A stretch of 16,797 nt of DNA. Origin: Anaerolineae bacterium (GTDB taxonomy: Bacteria; Chloroflexota; Anaerolineae; 4572-78; J111). A model generated the notes under the pieces. It did not search any database and was not told the origin of the DNA. It worked only from the letters and a program-made list of their open reading frames with translations. Shown piece by piece: positions 7,367-14,318 of the stretch (position 1 is the stretch's first letter; each line of letters starts with the position of its first letter). Position numbers and translations under genes: made by a program. The DNA lies in assembly GCA_020433785.1 (NCBI GenBank), contig JAGRCC010000365.1:1-16797 (forward strand). Direction: 5' to 3'.

Positions 7367-8524
7367 TTGGAAAGAAAATTGCTCATTGTAGAAGATAATG
7401 TTGGCTGGCAGGAAGAACTTAAATATTTGTGCGAGCTGGTGTTGGACCAGATTCATCAGGATGAGACCCTAAAAAATCTATATCTCGATGACACGTTTGT
7501 TTACAATAAAGAAACCGCCATCAAAGTGGTCGGCGATCTTGAGTCGGCTAAGGAGTATATCGAACAGGAGGCGCTGGCCCGGCCGCGCGGCGCGGCGGTC
7601 GCCGGCCAAAGCTATTTCGATCTGGTGACGGTCGATATCAACCTGACCGATGAAACCCTGGAAGACAGCACCGAAGGCTGGGATTTTTTAACGTTTCTCA
7701 AGGAAAAGTTGGGCGAAGCCAACGTCATCATCGTTAGCGGCGAAAAATCGCCGGGATTGGTGATCGAAGGGCTGCAAAAGTATGGCGCTTTGAGTTACGT
7801 CTGGAAACGCCAATTTGAAGACAACGTCTTCGAGAGCGATGTCAAAGCCATTATCCTTTACAACGATGCCGTTAAGCTGCTCAATACCTGGCAGTGGCGC
7901 AACGCCAAGCGGGCGCTGGAATTATGGCGGCTGCTACACCAGATCGAATTCGACCACCGGCCAGTCTACCGGCTCAACATCGAAGATATATTTGCCAAGC
8001 GGGTCGATAGCCTGACCCGCATCCCCAATGCCAATTGGTCACACAAGATGTTGGGGTCGCTGCTGGACCGGCAGAGTTGGGTGTTGCTCAGCCTGACCAT
8101 CAAAGGTTTGGAAGATTTTTCGGCCGTGCTGCGAGGCAGCCAGCACGCCGATCAGGTCCGCCGGTTTATGGCGCAGATTTTGGAGAACACCGTCCTTGAG
8201 TTAGGCAACGAGACCGATTTCACCGGCCATGTGGATGGCGAATTTATACTGATTTCAACGCCGGATCGAATCGAGACGCTGTGGACGCGCATTGAAGACC
8301 AATTTAACCGCCAAATCGGCATCTTTTACGATATGCAAGATAACGAACGAGGTTATGCCGTGCTAAAGGTTGAAGGTCGTGAGGAAAAAATCCCATTGAT
8401 GCGTGTGGTGCGCAGCCAAGTCACAGCCGATGACGGCCCCTTTTTCAGTATCGAGACGATCACCGAGTTGGCCGCCGAACGCAAACAGAGCAGCAGCAAT
8501 CAAAAAGTTATAAAGAAACCTTGA
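7367..8524 (+). CDS. Response regulator: receiver plus degenerate GGDEF domain
   Basis: This 385-residue protein starts at TTG 7367, needed to include the first receiver strand (KLLIVEDN); GGAG lies 10 nt upstream inside the kinase gene. The receiver (residues 4-165) keeps the acidic pair Glu9/Asp10, phosphoacceptor Asp90 (VTVDINL), Ser124 (VIIVSGE) and Lys147. It has a long insertion between the first helix and the Asp strand. The C-terminal part (about 212-372) follows the diguanylate cyclase fold, with DSLTRIPN at the start and PLMRVVRSQV...ELAAERKQ at the end. The active-site GGDEF is HVDGEF (288-293), and the metal-binding and substrate Asp/Asn residues of the core are absent. It is thus likely a catalytically dead, binding-type GGDEF. 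It sits directly behind the kinase and before the TIR-receiver gene. Confidence 0.85.
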   Translation: MERKLLIVEDNVGWQEELKYLCELVLDQIHQDETLKNLYLDDTFVYNKETAIKVVGDLESAKEYIEQEALARPRGAAVAGQSYFDLVTVDINLTDETLEDSTEGWDFLTFLKEKLGEANVIIVSGEKSPGLVIEGLQKYGALSYVWKRQFEDNVFESDVKAIILYNDAVKLLNTWQWRNAKRALELWRLLHQIEFDHRPVYRLNIEDIFAKRVDSLTRIPNANWSHKMLGSLLDRQSWVLLSLTIKGLEDFSAVLRGSQHADQVRRFMAQILENTVLELGNETDFTGHVDGEFILISTPDRIETLWTRIEDQFNRQIGIFYDMQDNERGYAVLKVEGREEKIPLMRVVRSQVTADDGPFFSIETITELAAERKQSSSNQKVIKKP

Positions 8525-8546
8525 GCAGGTGTTTTAGGTAACGGTT

Positions 8547-8628
8547 CAGGTGACGGGTAGTTGGGCTTAAATGGAAACCGATGAACGACATCCCAGTCGC
8601 AATTACCGCGAAAAGCGCCGGTCACCTG
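8547..8628. repeat. 80-bp inverted-repeat element, copy A
   Basis: CAGGTGAC (8547-8554) and GTCACCTG (8621-8628) form terminal inverted repeats around a 66-bp core. The element is the same length as copy B at 13295-13376. The AGGTGACGG ends, an AAAT block, a GATnnACGAnATC block and an AAAAG block near the right end also match at similar offsets. It fills the spacer between the receiver-pseudoGGDEF and TIR-receiver genes. It resembles a MITE or REP-type element; no transposase is nearby. Confidence 0.6.
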
Positions 8629-8649
8629 TGAGATAAGAAGGATCGGTGT

Positions 8650-9585
8650 ATGGTTCAACCCATCATATTTATTTCTTACAGCCGCAGCGACGAAGCAGAA
8701 AAGGAGCTGCTTTTAACCCATTTGGGCGGCTTACAGCGGCAAGGGCTAATTAAAGCCTGGAGCGACGATGATATTTTGGCCGGAGTCAACCGGCAGTCTG
8801 CCATCGACCAGGCGCTTCATCAAGCCAAAATTGCCCTGTTACTCATTTCAGCTAACTTTCTCGACTCGACCACCATTATTGACCAGGAACTGCCCATTCT
8901 CTTAGCGCGCCAAAAAAGCGAAGGGTTGGTCATCTATCCGATTATCATCCGGGCCTGCGCCTGGGAAGCCATCGACTGGCTGGCGGGAATGAACGTCAGG
9001 CCGCGCAGTCGCCGCCCGGTTTGGGGTGACGGCGGTGTTCACGTTGATGAAGATTTGGCCCACATTGCTCAGGAAGTGGCGCTGATCGTCCAGCAGCTCA
9101 ACTTTACTCCGTCGCCGGCGCCGGTTCAGTCCTCGCCCTCATCACCGCCCATCTCCCCGCCTATCGTTTCCGCTCCACTCCGACCGGCCGGCGGTAAAAT
9201 ATTGGTGGTAGAAGACAAAAAGGATTGGCGCGATATTCTGGAAGAATGTCTGGTGGAGGAAGGGTTTGAGGTCGATACGGTCAGCAGCGGTCAGGAAGCC
9301 AAGACCCTACTAAAAGCGGGCGGCTATCTGGTGGCCACCGTCGATATGAATTTGAATGACGTCGACTCGCTCAGAGAGGGGCAACAACTGCTCCGTCATA
9401 TCCAGCGTCACTACCCAACGATGCAGTGCATTGTCGTCAGCGGCGAACAGCTAACCAATAAAGAGATCCGCAATCTGTTTCGCGAGTATGAGGTTTATGA
9501 TTTTATGGGCAAAGGGACCGATTTTGACTATGTGGAATTTGTCGAAATGGTGGCCCAAGCGCTCGAGGAAGCCAGAAAACGGTAG
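8650..9585 (+). CDS. TIR domain - response-regulator receiver fusion
   Basis: This 311-residue protein has an N-terminal bacterial TIR domain (about 5-150): box 1 IIFISYSRSDEAEKEL, the W-DDDILAG segment (37-45), and SANFLDSTTIIDQELPILLAR. The Glu80 of the last segment aligns with the catalytic glutamate of NADase TIRs. A Pro/Ser-rich linker (152-180) joins a complete receiver (183-308) with Glu188/Asp189, phosphoacceptor Asp232 (TVDMNL), Ser264 (VVSGE) and Lys288. ATG 8650 has AAGGA 7 nt upstream. The receiver shares VED...W, VDxNL and VSGE with the preceding regulator, so both are probably served by the kinase at 5600. TIR domains act as NAD-cleaving enzymes or interaction modules. Phosphorylation-gated TIR activity is inference. 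No DNA-binding domain and no membrane segment are present. Confidence 0.88.
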   Translation: MVQPIIFISYSRSDEAEKELLLTHLGGLQRQGLIKAWSDDDILAGVNRQSAIDQALHQAKIALLLISANFLDSTTIIDQELPILLARQKSEGLVIYPIIIRACAWEAIDWLAGMNVRPRSRRPVWGDGGVHVDEDLAHIAQEVALIVQQLNFTPSPAPVQSSPSSPPISPPIVSAPLRPAGGKILVVEDKKDWRDILEECLVEEGFEVDTVSSGQEAKTLLKAGGYLVATVDMNLNDVDSLREGQQLLRHIQRHYPTMQCIVVSGEQLTNKEIRNLFREYEVYDFMGKGTDFDYVEFVEMVAQALEEARKR

Positions 9586-9657
9586 TTTCCGGCGATTACA
9601 GCTATGAGAAATCAGCCGATGGTCCGGCTCCCCACTTACCCCTAAAGAATGAGGTAT

Positions 9658-10500
9658 ATGAAAATCACGACGCTGGGCACCGGCACGCCCATCCTTGATC
9701 CCGAGCGACCGGCCACCACGGCTATCTTAATTGAATTTGGCTCGCAAAAAGTTTTGTTTGACACAGGCCGAGGGGTAACCACCCAACTACTCAAGCGTGA
9801 GGTCCATCCCGCTGAGATCGACGCCGTCTTCATTACTCACCATCACTATGACCATATCTGTGACTTAGGCGAATTTTTGCTAACGGCCTGGCACAACGGA
9901 CGCCAGCAGCCCATTAACGTCTTTGGGCCACCGGGGACGGCCGCTATTGTTGAGGCCCTATTCAATCAAGTTTACGCCCGCGATATTTTATTTGCCCTGT
10001 TTACCGAACCGGAAACCCTCGATATCAGCCACTTGGTCCGAGTGTTCGACGCGACGCCGGGATTAGTGGTTCACCAGCCGCAAATGCGCGTCTATGCCCA
10101 GTATATCAATCACGGAAACAGTTTGGGCTTGTCCCAGACCGAGTGGCCTTGTCTGGCCTATCGGCTCGAAACCGGTGAGGCCGTAATCTGTATCGGCGGC
10201 GATACCGTGGCTTGTGAAGGGCTGGCCCAAATGGCCAAAGACGCCGATGTGCTGCTCCTGTCCTGCTATTTAGCCGATCAAGAGGTTAAGCGGCTGGGTA
10301 TGGCCGCGTTAGCCGAACACATCATCGCGTCATCCGGGCAAGTCGGCAAAATTGCGGCTCAAGCCGGCGCCAAGCGGCTGATCCTGACCCACTTTCGCAA
10401 AAAATCAGCAGAATTGATGGCCTCGCTGCTGGAGGATGTCCGGCGCGATTTTTCCGGCCCTATCGATATGGCGGTAGATGGACTGGTGATCGAAGTTTAA
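9658..10500 (+). CDS. MBL-fold metallohydrolase, RNase Z-like
   Basis: This protein of about 280 residues has the metallo-beta-lactamase fold of the RNase Z/phosphodiesterase-like group. It opens with KITTLGTGTP and carries the zinc motif THHHYDH (HxHxDH, about residues 61-66). Further ligands are visible as NHGN (His152), GGDT (Asp182) and LTHF (His245), with AEHIIASS before the last. Two starts are possible. ATG 9658 has GAGG 3 nt upstream and gives the usual MKITTLGTG beginning, while ATG 9649 adds three residues but has no clear ribosome site. It lies 72 nt after the TIR-receiver gene on the same strand and could share its transcript. It may act on RNA, a cyclic nucleotide or another phosphodiester. 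Identity as true tRNA 3'-processing RNase Z is uncertain, since the exosite arm is not recognisable. Confidence 0.85.
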   Translation: MKITTLGTGTPILDPERPATTAILIEFGSQKVLFDTGRGVTTQLLKREVHPAEIDAVFITHHHYDHICDLGEFLLTAWHNGRQQPINVFGPPGTAAIVEALFNQVYARDILFALFTEPETLDISHLVRVFDATPGLVVHQPQMRVYAQYINHGNSLGLSQTEWPCLAYRLETGEAVICIGGDTVACEGLAQMAKDADVLLLSCYLADQEVKRLGMAALAEHIIASSGQVGKIAAQAGAKRLILTHFRKKSAELMASLLEDVRRDFSGPIDMAVDGLVIEV

Positions 10501-10502
10501 AG

Positions 10503-10644
10503 GTAAGCGTTCAGCCCTTAGCAATCAGCTATCAGCTTTTGGCCTGTTCCGGCAAATAATGGGTTACAAAAGCCGGTCATGATGCCCCAAACATCGTCAT
10601 TATTGTTAAAGCTGACGGCTGACGGCTGATAGCTGAACGCTTAC
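10503..10644. repeat. 142-bp inverted repeat with CTGAYRG heptamers, between convergent genes
   Basis: GTAAGCGTTCAG (10503-10514) is perfectly inverted at 10633-10644. The arms continue imperfectly for nearly 40 bp: TCAGCTATCAGCTTT on the left matches the complement of AAAGCTGACGGCTGA on the right. The right arm (10610-10638) is a 7-bp-period array, CTGACGG-CTGACGG-CTGATAG-CTGAACG. It sits between the stops of the MBL (plus) and flippase-like (minus) genes and could fold into a long hairpin, serving as a bidirectional terminator or being a dispersed repeat. Confidence 0.75.
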
Positions 10645-10715
10645 GTTTAAAGCCGCACTTATTTTTTCGGGGCCGGCAAGGGGTAAATTGAAAGAGGCTA
10701 GGTTGCAGCGTTCGC

Positions 10716-11756
10716 TTAAGGGGACGGCCGGCCTACAGCGATGACATCTCGCTCCGGGTTGGCGCGACGATGGCGGTTTTTAAGCCACAGCAGTCCACCC
10801 GGCAAACTGCCCAAATAGGTGATGGCTTGCTTGACCAAAGATAGGGCAAACGCCAGCGTTTCCGGCACACCGACCAACCCGTAAAAGTAAACGTACAGGG
10901 CCGACATCGCGCCCAACCCGCCGATGCTAATCGGGGCGATGAGTGTGACGGCAATGATGGGGTTAAAGAGAAAGATGTAAATGGGCGAAATTTCGCCGTG
11001 TAAACCGGCCACAATCGCCACATCCACCACACCGGTTAACAAAACCGTGCCCACGCCCACACAAAAGGCCCAAAACAAGGCGCTGTATTGATAGCGATAG
11101 GCTTCAAAGGCGTCCGAAATGCGCTGATAAAGTGGCTGCAAGGGCGTCAGAAAACTGATTTCGAAAATCTTGCCCACCAGCTTCCGGAGGCGATGGCTGA
11201 GCAGAACGGCAAACCCGCCGGTAATGACCACCATGCCGACGATGGAAATAATTTCGACCTGCACCAGATTTTGGATGATGGCGTTATCGTCAAGCGGACC
11301 TTCCCGGGGAATGATGTTGACGGCGATCAACGCCGCCACTACCGCCGTGAACATAAAGGCCGCCAAACCGATGATGCGGTCCACAATCACCGAAACGGCC
11401 GCCTCGGCGCTGCGCTCGGTGTAGCGGGCCAGACCAAACCCCCGCATGACATCGCCGCCGACGTTGGCCGGCAAGAAGTTGTTGAAGAAAAATCCGACAA
11501 AGGTGTAATTGGTGACTGCCTTCAGCGGTACGGGAATGCCTTGGGCCCGCAGCAAAATATACCATTTCACCGCGTTGGTAATCACCGCGACCACATACAA
11601 GACCAGCGCCAACAGCAGGTACCCGTAATTGGCCGTGGTCAGCGTGTCAACCAAAACGGCACGATCCTGGGGGTCGGATAAAAAGCGGTAAAAAAGGTAG
11701 GCCATCAGCCCCAGGCTAATCGCCGCCTTAACCGCCGTTGTGAGCTTTTCTTTCAA
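10716..11756 (-). CDS. Flippase-like integral membrane protein (UPF0104 / LPG-synthase TM family)
   Basis: This protein of about 346 residues has many predicted membrane helices and matches the lysylphosphatidylglycerol synthase transmembrane-region (PF03706, UPF0104) family. Hallmarks are NAVKWYILLRAQGIPVP (helix 2-3 region), FFFNNFLPANVGGDVMRG, VIVDRIIGL, and the late GGLGAMSALYVYFYGLVGVP followed by LPGGLLWL. Members are thought to move or build lipid-linked molecules in the cytoplasmic membrane. It lacks the soluble aminoacyl-transferase domain of MprF. The start is TTG 11756, because AGGA lies 7 nt upstream; the alternative TTG 11762 would be 1 nt from it. It follows the glycosyltransferase gene by 45 nt, suggesting that the two make and translocate a glycolipid. 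Confidence 0.85.
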   Translation of the reverse strand: MKEKLTTAVKAAISLGLMAYLFYRFLSDPQDRAVLVDTLTTANYGYLLLALVLYVVAVITNAVKWYILLRAQGIPVPLKAVTNYTFVGFFFNNFLPANVGGDVMRGFGLARYTERSAEAAVSVIVDRIIGLAAFMFTAVVAALIAVNIIPREGPLDDNAIIQNLVQVEIISIVGMVVITGGFAVLLSHRLRKLVGKIFEISFLTPLQPLYQRISDAFEAYRYQYSALFWAFCVGVGTVLLTGVVDVAIVAGLHGEISPIYIFLFNPIIAVTLIAPISIGGLGAMSALYVYFYGLVGVPETLAFALSLVKQAITYLGSLPGGLLWLKNRHRRANPERDVIAVGRPSP

Positions 11757-11801
11757 AATCAATTCCTCTCAGACAAAAATCCACCAATTTATGAACGGGT
11801 G

Positions 11802-12767
11802 TTACTCAACCCGCTTGGAGGGGGAATGAGGGGAGGTGATATTGATCCCCTGGACGTTAATCGGACGTTTAACCTCTTTCGTCGTCCAGGCAATATCCCA
11901 AACCACGTGGGTTTTTTTGTGGACTTTGTAATCCCACCAGCCCAACAGCCGCGAGTACCCTTCGATCACGGCCAGAACGCCCAAGATCCAGATCAGTTGC
12001 AGCGCCCCCCAAATCTCTTCCAAGGCCAGCTTGACCAAGCGGGGCGACCCCATACTGGAGACCTCATAGCCATATTTGGCCCGGAGGTGTAAATGTCCGG
12101 CGTGGTTTCGCCGGCGCTGCTTGACGAAATCGCTGATGGTTTCCGGCCCCATGTTGAACACGACCGCATCCGGCGCGTAACGCACTTGCAAGCCCCGCTT
12201 GATCACCAGCGCCTCAACAAAGGCTTCATCCATGGCCACATCGGGCGGGATTTCATCAAACAGCTTGCGGAAGGCGATCAGTTCGCCCAGGCGCGGAATT
12301 TCCAGGCAAAGTTGGTGTTCCATTTTCAGGCGCAGGTGAGATAATAGGCCGATAATGTGCTCCGGCGTGTTCACCGGCACTTTGTGCGCCCCGGTCATAC
12401 CTACCGCTGGGTCGTTAAACATGCGCACCATGTTTTCAATAGCATCTTCGTGCGGGATGGTATCGCCGCTTTCAAGGACGCAGATATTCTCCTGAGCATT
12501 CTTTAAAAAGATGTTAATGGCGCTGGTTTTGCCCTCGCGCTTGGCCTGAATAAAGAGCTGGAGGCGTGGTTCATGAGGCATGTACGACTCAATGATCTCA
12601 ATGGTGCGATCGGTGCAGCCGGAAGCAACGATGATGATCTCCGTGATTTCAACCTGGTGCAGGCGCTGGGTTATCATAGCTTCTAAGATTTCGCCGATAT
12701 TGGCTTCTTCGTTATGAGCCGTAATACCGACGCTACATTTAATTGTGGGTTGTAAAGTGTCAATCAA
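11802..12767 (-). CDS. Glycosyltransferase family 2
   Basis: This is a GT-A fold glycosyltransferase of about 321 residues. The N-terminal nucleotide-sugar loop is VGITAHNEEANIGEIL (from about residue 13), followed by IIIVASGCTDRT (about 43-55). The metal motif region is LESGDTIPHEDA (about 98-109), a DxD variant. DEAFVEALVIKRG and the QRRRNHAGHL acceptor-base/substrate motif follow (about 180-226). A hydrophobic C-terminal helix (about 251-270) suggests membrane association. The start is uncertain. TTG 12767 overlaps the stop of the upstream membrane-protein gene (TTGATTGA) and has GGAG about 10 nt upstream. An ATG at 12818 would overlap that gene by 59 nt and has no ribosome site. It probably transfers a sugar to a lipid or polysaccharide, with the flippase-like protein downstream. 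Confidence 0.85.
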   Translation of the reverse strand: MIDTLQPTIKCSVGITAHNEEANIGEILEAMITQRLHQVEITEIIIVASGCTDRTIEIIESYMPHEPRLQLFIQAKREGKTSAINIFLKNAQENICVLESGDTIPHEDAIENMVRMFNDPAVGMTGAHKVPVNTPEHIIGLLSHLRLKMEHQLCLEIPRLGELIAFRKLFDEIPPDVAMDEAFVEALVIKRGLQVRYAPDAVVFNMGPETISDFVKQRRRNHAGHLHLRAKYGYEVSSMGSPRLVKLALEEIWGALQLIWILGVLAVIEGYSRLLGWWDYKVHKKTHVVWDIAWTTKEVKRPINVQGINITSPHSPSKRVE

Positions 12768-13170
12768 ATTCCTTTTTCTCCAAATCTGATTGATTTTGGG
12801 TGGTAATGCGGCGAGCATACCACAGTGAAAAAAATGTCAATAAACTTCCGGCGGCCATGCCAAAGGCAATATAGAAATATTGCGGCCACAAGCCGGGAAT
12901 CTGGCCCAAGCCCATCAAAATCGCCGGAATGATGGTTAAGATGCCAACCGTAAAGGCCAACAAGATACTCCGGGTGGCCGACAGATTGGGGGCGATCATC
13001 GCGACCCCGGCAAACACGCCAACGCCAACCGTAATCAAGCCGACCTGAGCCAGGAAAAACATAAGACTAAAGGTATGGTTGACGGTATCGAGCACAGATA
13101 CAATTAGCAGCAGGACAGCGTAAAATAGTCCGAAAGCGATCCATGAAGACTGGCTATCTTTGGTCTTCAT
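12760..13170 (-). CDS. Small four-helix membrane protein, hypothetical
   Basis: This 136-residue protein has about four hydrophobic segments (roughly residues 10-29, 34-60, 67-88, 97-118) and a charged cytoplasmic C-terminal tail (QNQSDLEKKEFD). I do not recognise the family. The layout is reminiscent of small polyprenyl-linked or GtrA-like membrane partners of glycosyltransferases, but no GtrA motif is seen. It starts at ATG 13170 with AGG 7 nt upstream, behind a plausible promoter. Its stop overlaps the likely TTG start of the glycosyltransferase gene, so it is the first gene of that operon. Confidence 0.75.
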   Translation of the reverse strand: MKTKDSQSSWIAFGLFYAVLLLIVSVLDTVNHTFSLMFFLAQVGLITVGVGVFAGVAMIAPNLSATRSILLAFTVGILTIIPAILMGLGQIPGLWPQYFYIAFGMAAGSLLTFFSLWYARRITTQNQSDLEKKEFD

Positions 13171-13225
13171 TCATTAACCTGATTATTAAAGATAAGTTGC
13201 AATATTAACAAAAAACGCGCTGTTT

Positions 13226-13255
13226 ATTTTACCATAAGCGGGCGCTGTCAGCCAA
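13226..13255 (-). promoter_or_regulatory. Sigma70-type promoter of the membrane protein/GT2/flippase operon
   Basis: On the minus strand TTGGCT (-35, 13250-13255; 4 of 6) is separated by 18 nt from TAAAAT (-10, 13226-13231; 5 of 6). It predicts a start near 13219, about 50 nt before ATG 13170. Confidence 0.5.
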
Positions 13256-13294
13256 GAACCCTTTTAAGCGTGTAACAATTCTAAATTTAGCGAT

Positions 13295-13376
13295 AAGGTG
13301 ACGGTCACTTGGTCAAAAATACGCATCTGATCGACGAAATCAACGGCTTTGCCCCTTCAAAAGTGACCGTCACCTT
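13295..13376. repeat. 82-bp inverted-repeat element, copy B, with perfect 16-bp arms
   Basis: AAGGTGACGGTCACTT (13295-13310) is perfectly inverted as AAGTGACCGTCACCTT (13361-13376) around a 50-bp core. Each arm is itself nearly palindromic (GTGAC-N-GTCAC). It lies after the DUF951 stop (minus strand) and before the promoter at 13226-13255, so it may also end the methyltransferase-PHP-DUF951 transcript. It matches copy A (8547-8628) in length and ends. Confidence 0.8.
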
Positions 13377-13402
13377 TATTCTGTTTACGTGTGTAATGCC
13401 GG

Positions 13403-13627
13403 CTATGAGGTCGATGGCAGCGGCGGGACTTCAGGGCCACGCTCTAAGAACGATTTAACACGCCGGGCAAACTTACTACGTGGTAGCAAAACACGATGGT
13501 GGCAGGTCATACAGACAATGCCAATATCGGTTCCCAGGCGGACCACCTGCCAATCGGCGCCGCCGCAGGCGTGCGGCTTGCGCATTCGGACTTTGTCTCC
13601 CAGGCGAATATCGATGGGATCGATCAT
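13403..13627 (-). CDS. DUF951 small zinc-ribbon-like protein
   Basis: This 74-residue protein matches the DUF951 (PF06107) family of conserved bacterial miniproteins of unknown function. It shows [19 protein letters not shown] near the start, then [17 protein letters not shown] and [17 protein letters not shown]. The cysteines at 21, 39 and 42, with nearby histidines (19, 43, 44), could bind zinc. Most family members end soon after the basic PRSKF..RVK segment; here a short Pro-rich tail follows. ATG 13627 lies 7 nt after the stop of the PHP gene, so it is the last gene of a tight operon. The function is unknown; nucleic-acid binding is suggested only by basic charge and the ribbon-like cysteines. 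Confidence 0.9.
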   Translation of the reverse strand: MIDPIDIRLGDKVRMRKPHACGGADWQVVRLGTDIGIVCMTCHHRVLLPRSKFARRVKSFLERGPEVPPLPSTS

Positions 13628-13634
13628 CTCATGC

Positions 13635-14312
13635 TCACTTTAACGTCGGCTTCAAGCCCCATCGAGTGCGCAGTGTATTGATAGTGGAGAAAAGGTGAAC
13701 CCAACTGGGGCTTAAGCGGCCGTGAACTTTAGCCTGCGGTAAATTGGCTCTAAACTCTTGGGCCGTGGTAAAGGCCGGTATCTCCAGATAGGCCGCCCCA
13801 ATCTCGCTGCCCGTGTGAGCATCGCTGCCGGCGGTCATCGGCAGGTGGTGGGCTAAGGCAAACGCCTGTGCCTTTTCATTATCAATACTGTGGATTGACC
13901 GGGCATTAAACCCTTCAATCGCATCGAGCCGGGGCAAAACAGCCTCCAACAAAGCCTCTGTCCAGGGTTGGTTCCGATGCCGGTCAAACGGATGGGAAAC
14001 GCTAATGACCGCTCCCTGCGCTTCCAGCCGATCCAGGGTTTCCTGATGCGACAACCGCGGCGGCACCCGCTCTTTGACAAAAAAGGCCAGTATCTCGCCA
14101 TGCTCGGTTAAAATTTCTTCACCGACAATCACAAAATCGGGATCGATGGCCTGCGCCGCCAACGCCCCATCGATACTATTGTGGTCGGTAATGCAGATGT
14201 GATCTAACCCCCGCGCCTTCGCAATTTCGACAACCTTGGCCGGCTGCAGCGATCCGTCCTTAGAAACGCAGGTGTGCATGTGCAGGTCAATTTTAACGGT
14301 AGAGACAGACAT
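13635..14312 (-). CDS. PHP-domain metal-dependent phosphoesterase
   Basis: This 225-residue protein is a stand-alone PHP domain. The metal ligands of the family are all visible: DLHMHT (His11, His13), ITDHNS (Asp43, His44), VGEEI (Glu65), SVSHPFD (His107) and GSDAHT (Asp164, His166). Such proteins hydrolyse phosphoesters, for example 5'-nucleoside 3',5'-bisphosphates or short RNA (the RNase AM/YciV group), or histidinol phosphate; the substrate here is not determined. It starts at ATG 14312, 6 nt after the methyltransferase stop, with no strong ribosome site, which fits translational coupling. It is followed after 7 nt by the DUF951 gene. Confidence 0.9.
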   Translation of the reverse strand: MSVSTVKIDLHMHTCVSKDGSLQPAKVVEIAKARGLDHICITDHNSIDGALAAQAIDPDFVIVGEEILTEHGEILAFFVKERVPPRLSHQETLDRLEAQGAVISVSHPFDRHRNQPWTEALLEAVLPRLDAIEGFNARSIHSIDNEKAQAFALAHHLPMTAGSDAHTGSEIGAAYLEIPAFTTAQEFRANLPQAKVHGRLSPSWVHLFSTINTLRTRWGLKPTLK

Positions 14313-14318
14313 AATTTT

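Noticed and set aside
5600..10500. Calling this a known anti-phage system such as Thoeris
   Set aside because: There is a TIR domain but no ThsA-like SLOG/Sir2 partner, no nuclease, and no other defence gene nearby; the receivers and kinase point to two-component signalling.
11088..11681. Plus-strand open frame of 197 codons
   Set aside because: Antisense shadow of the flippase-like membrane protein; its His/Gln/Asp-rich composition is what hydrophobic codons give on the opposite strand.
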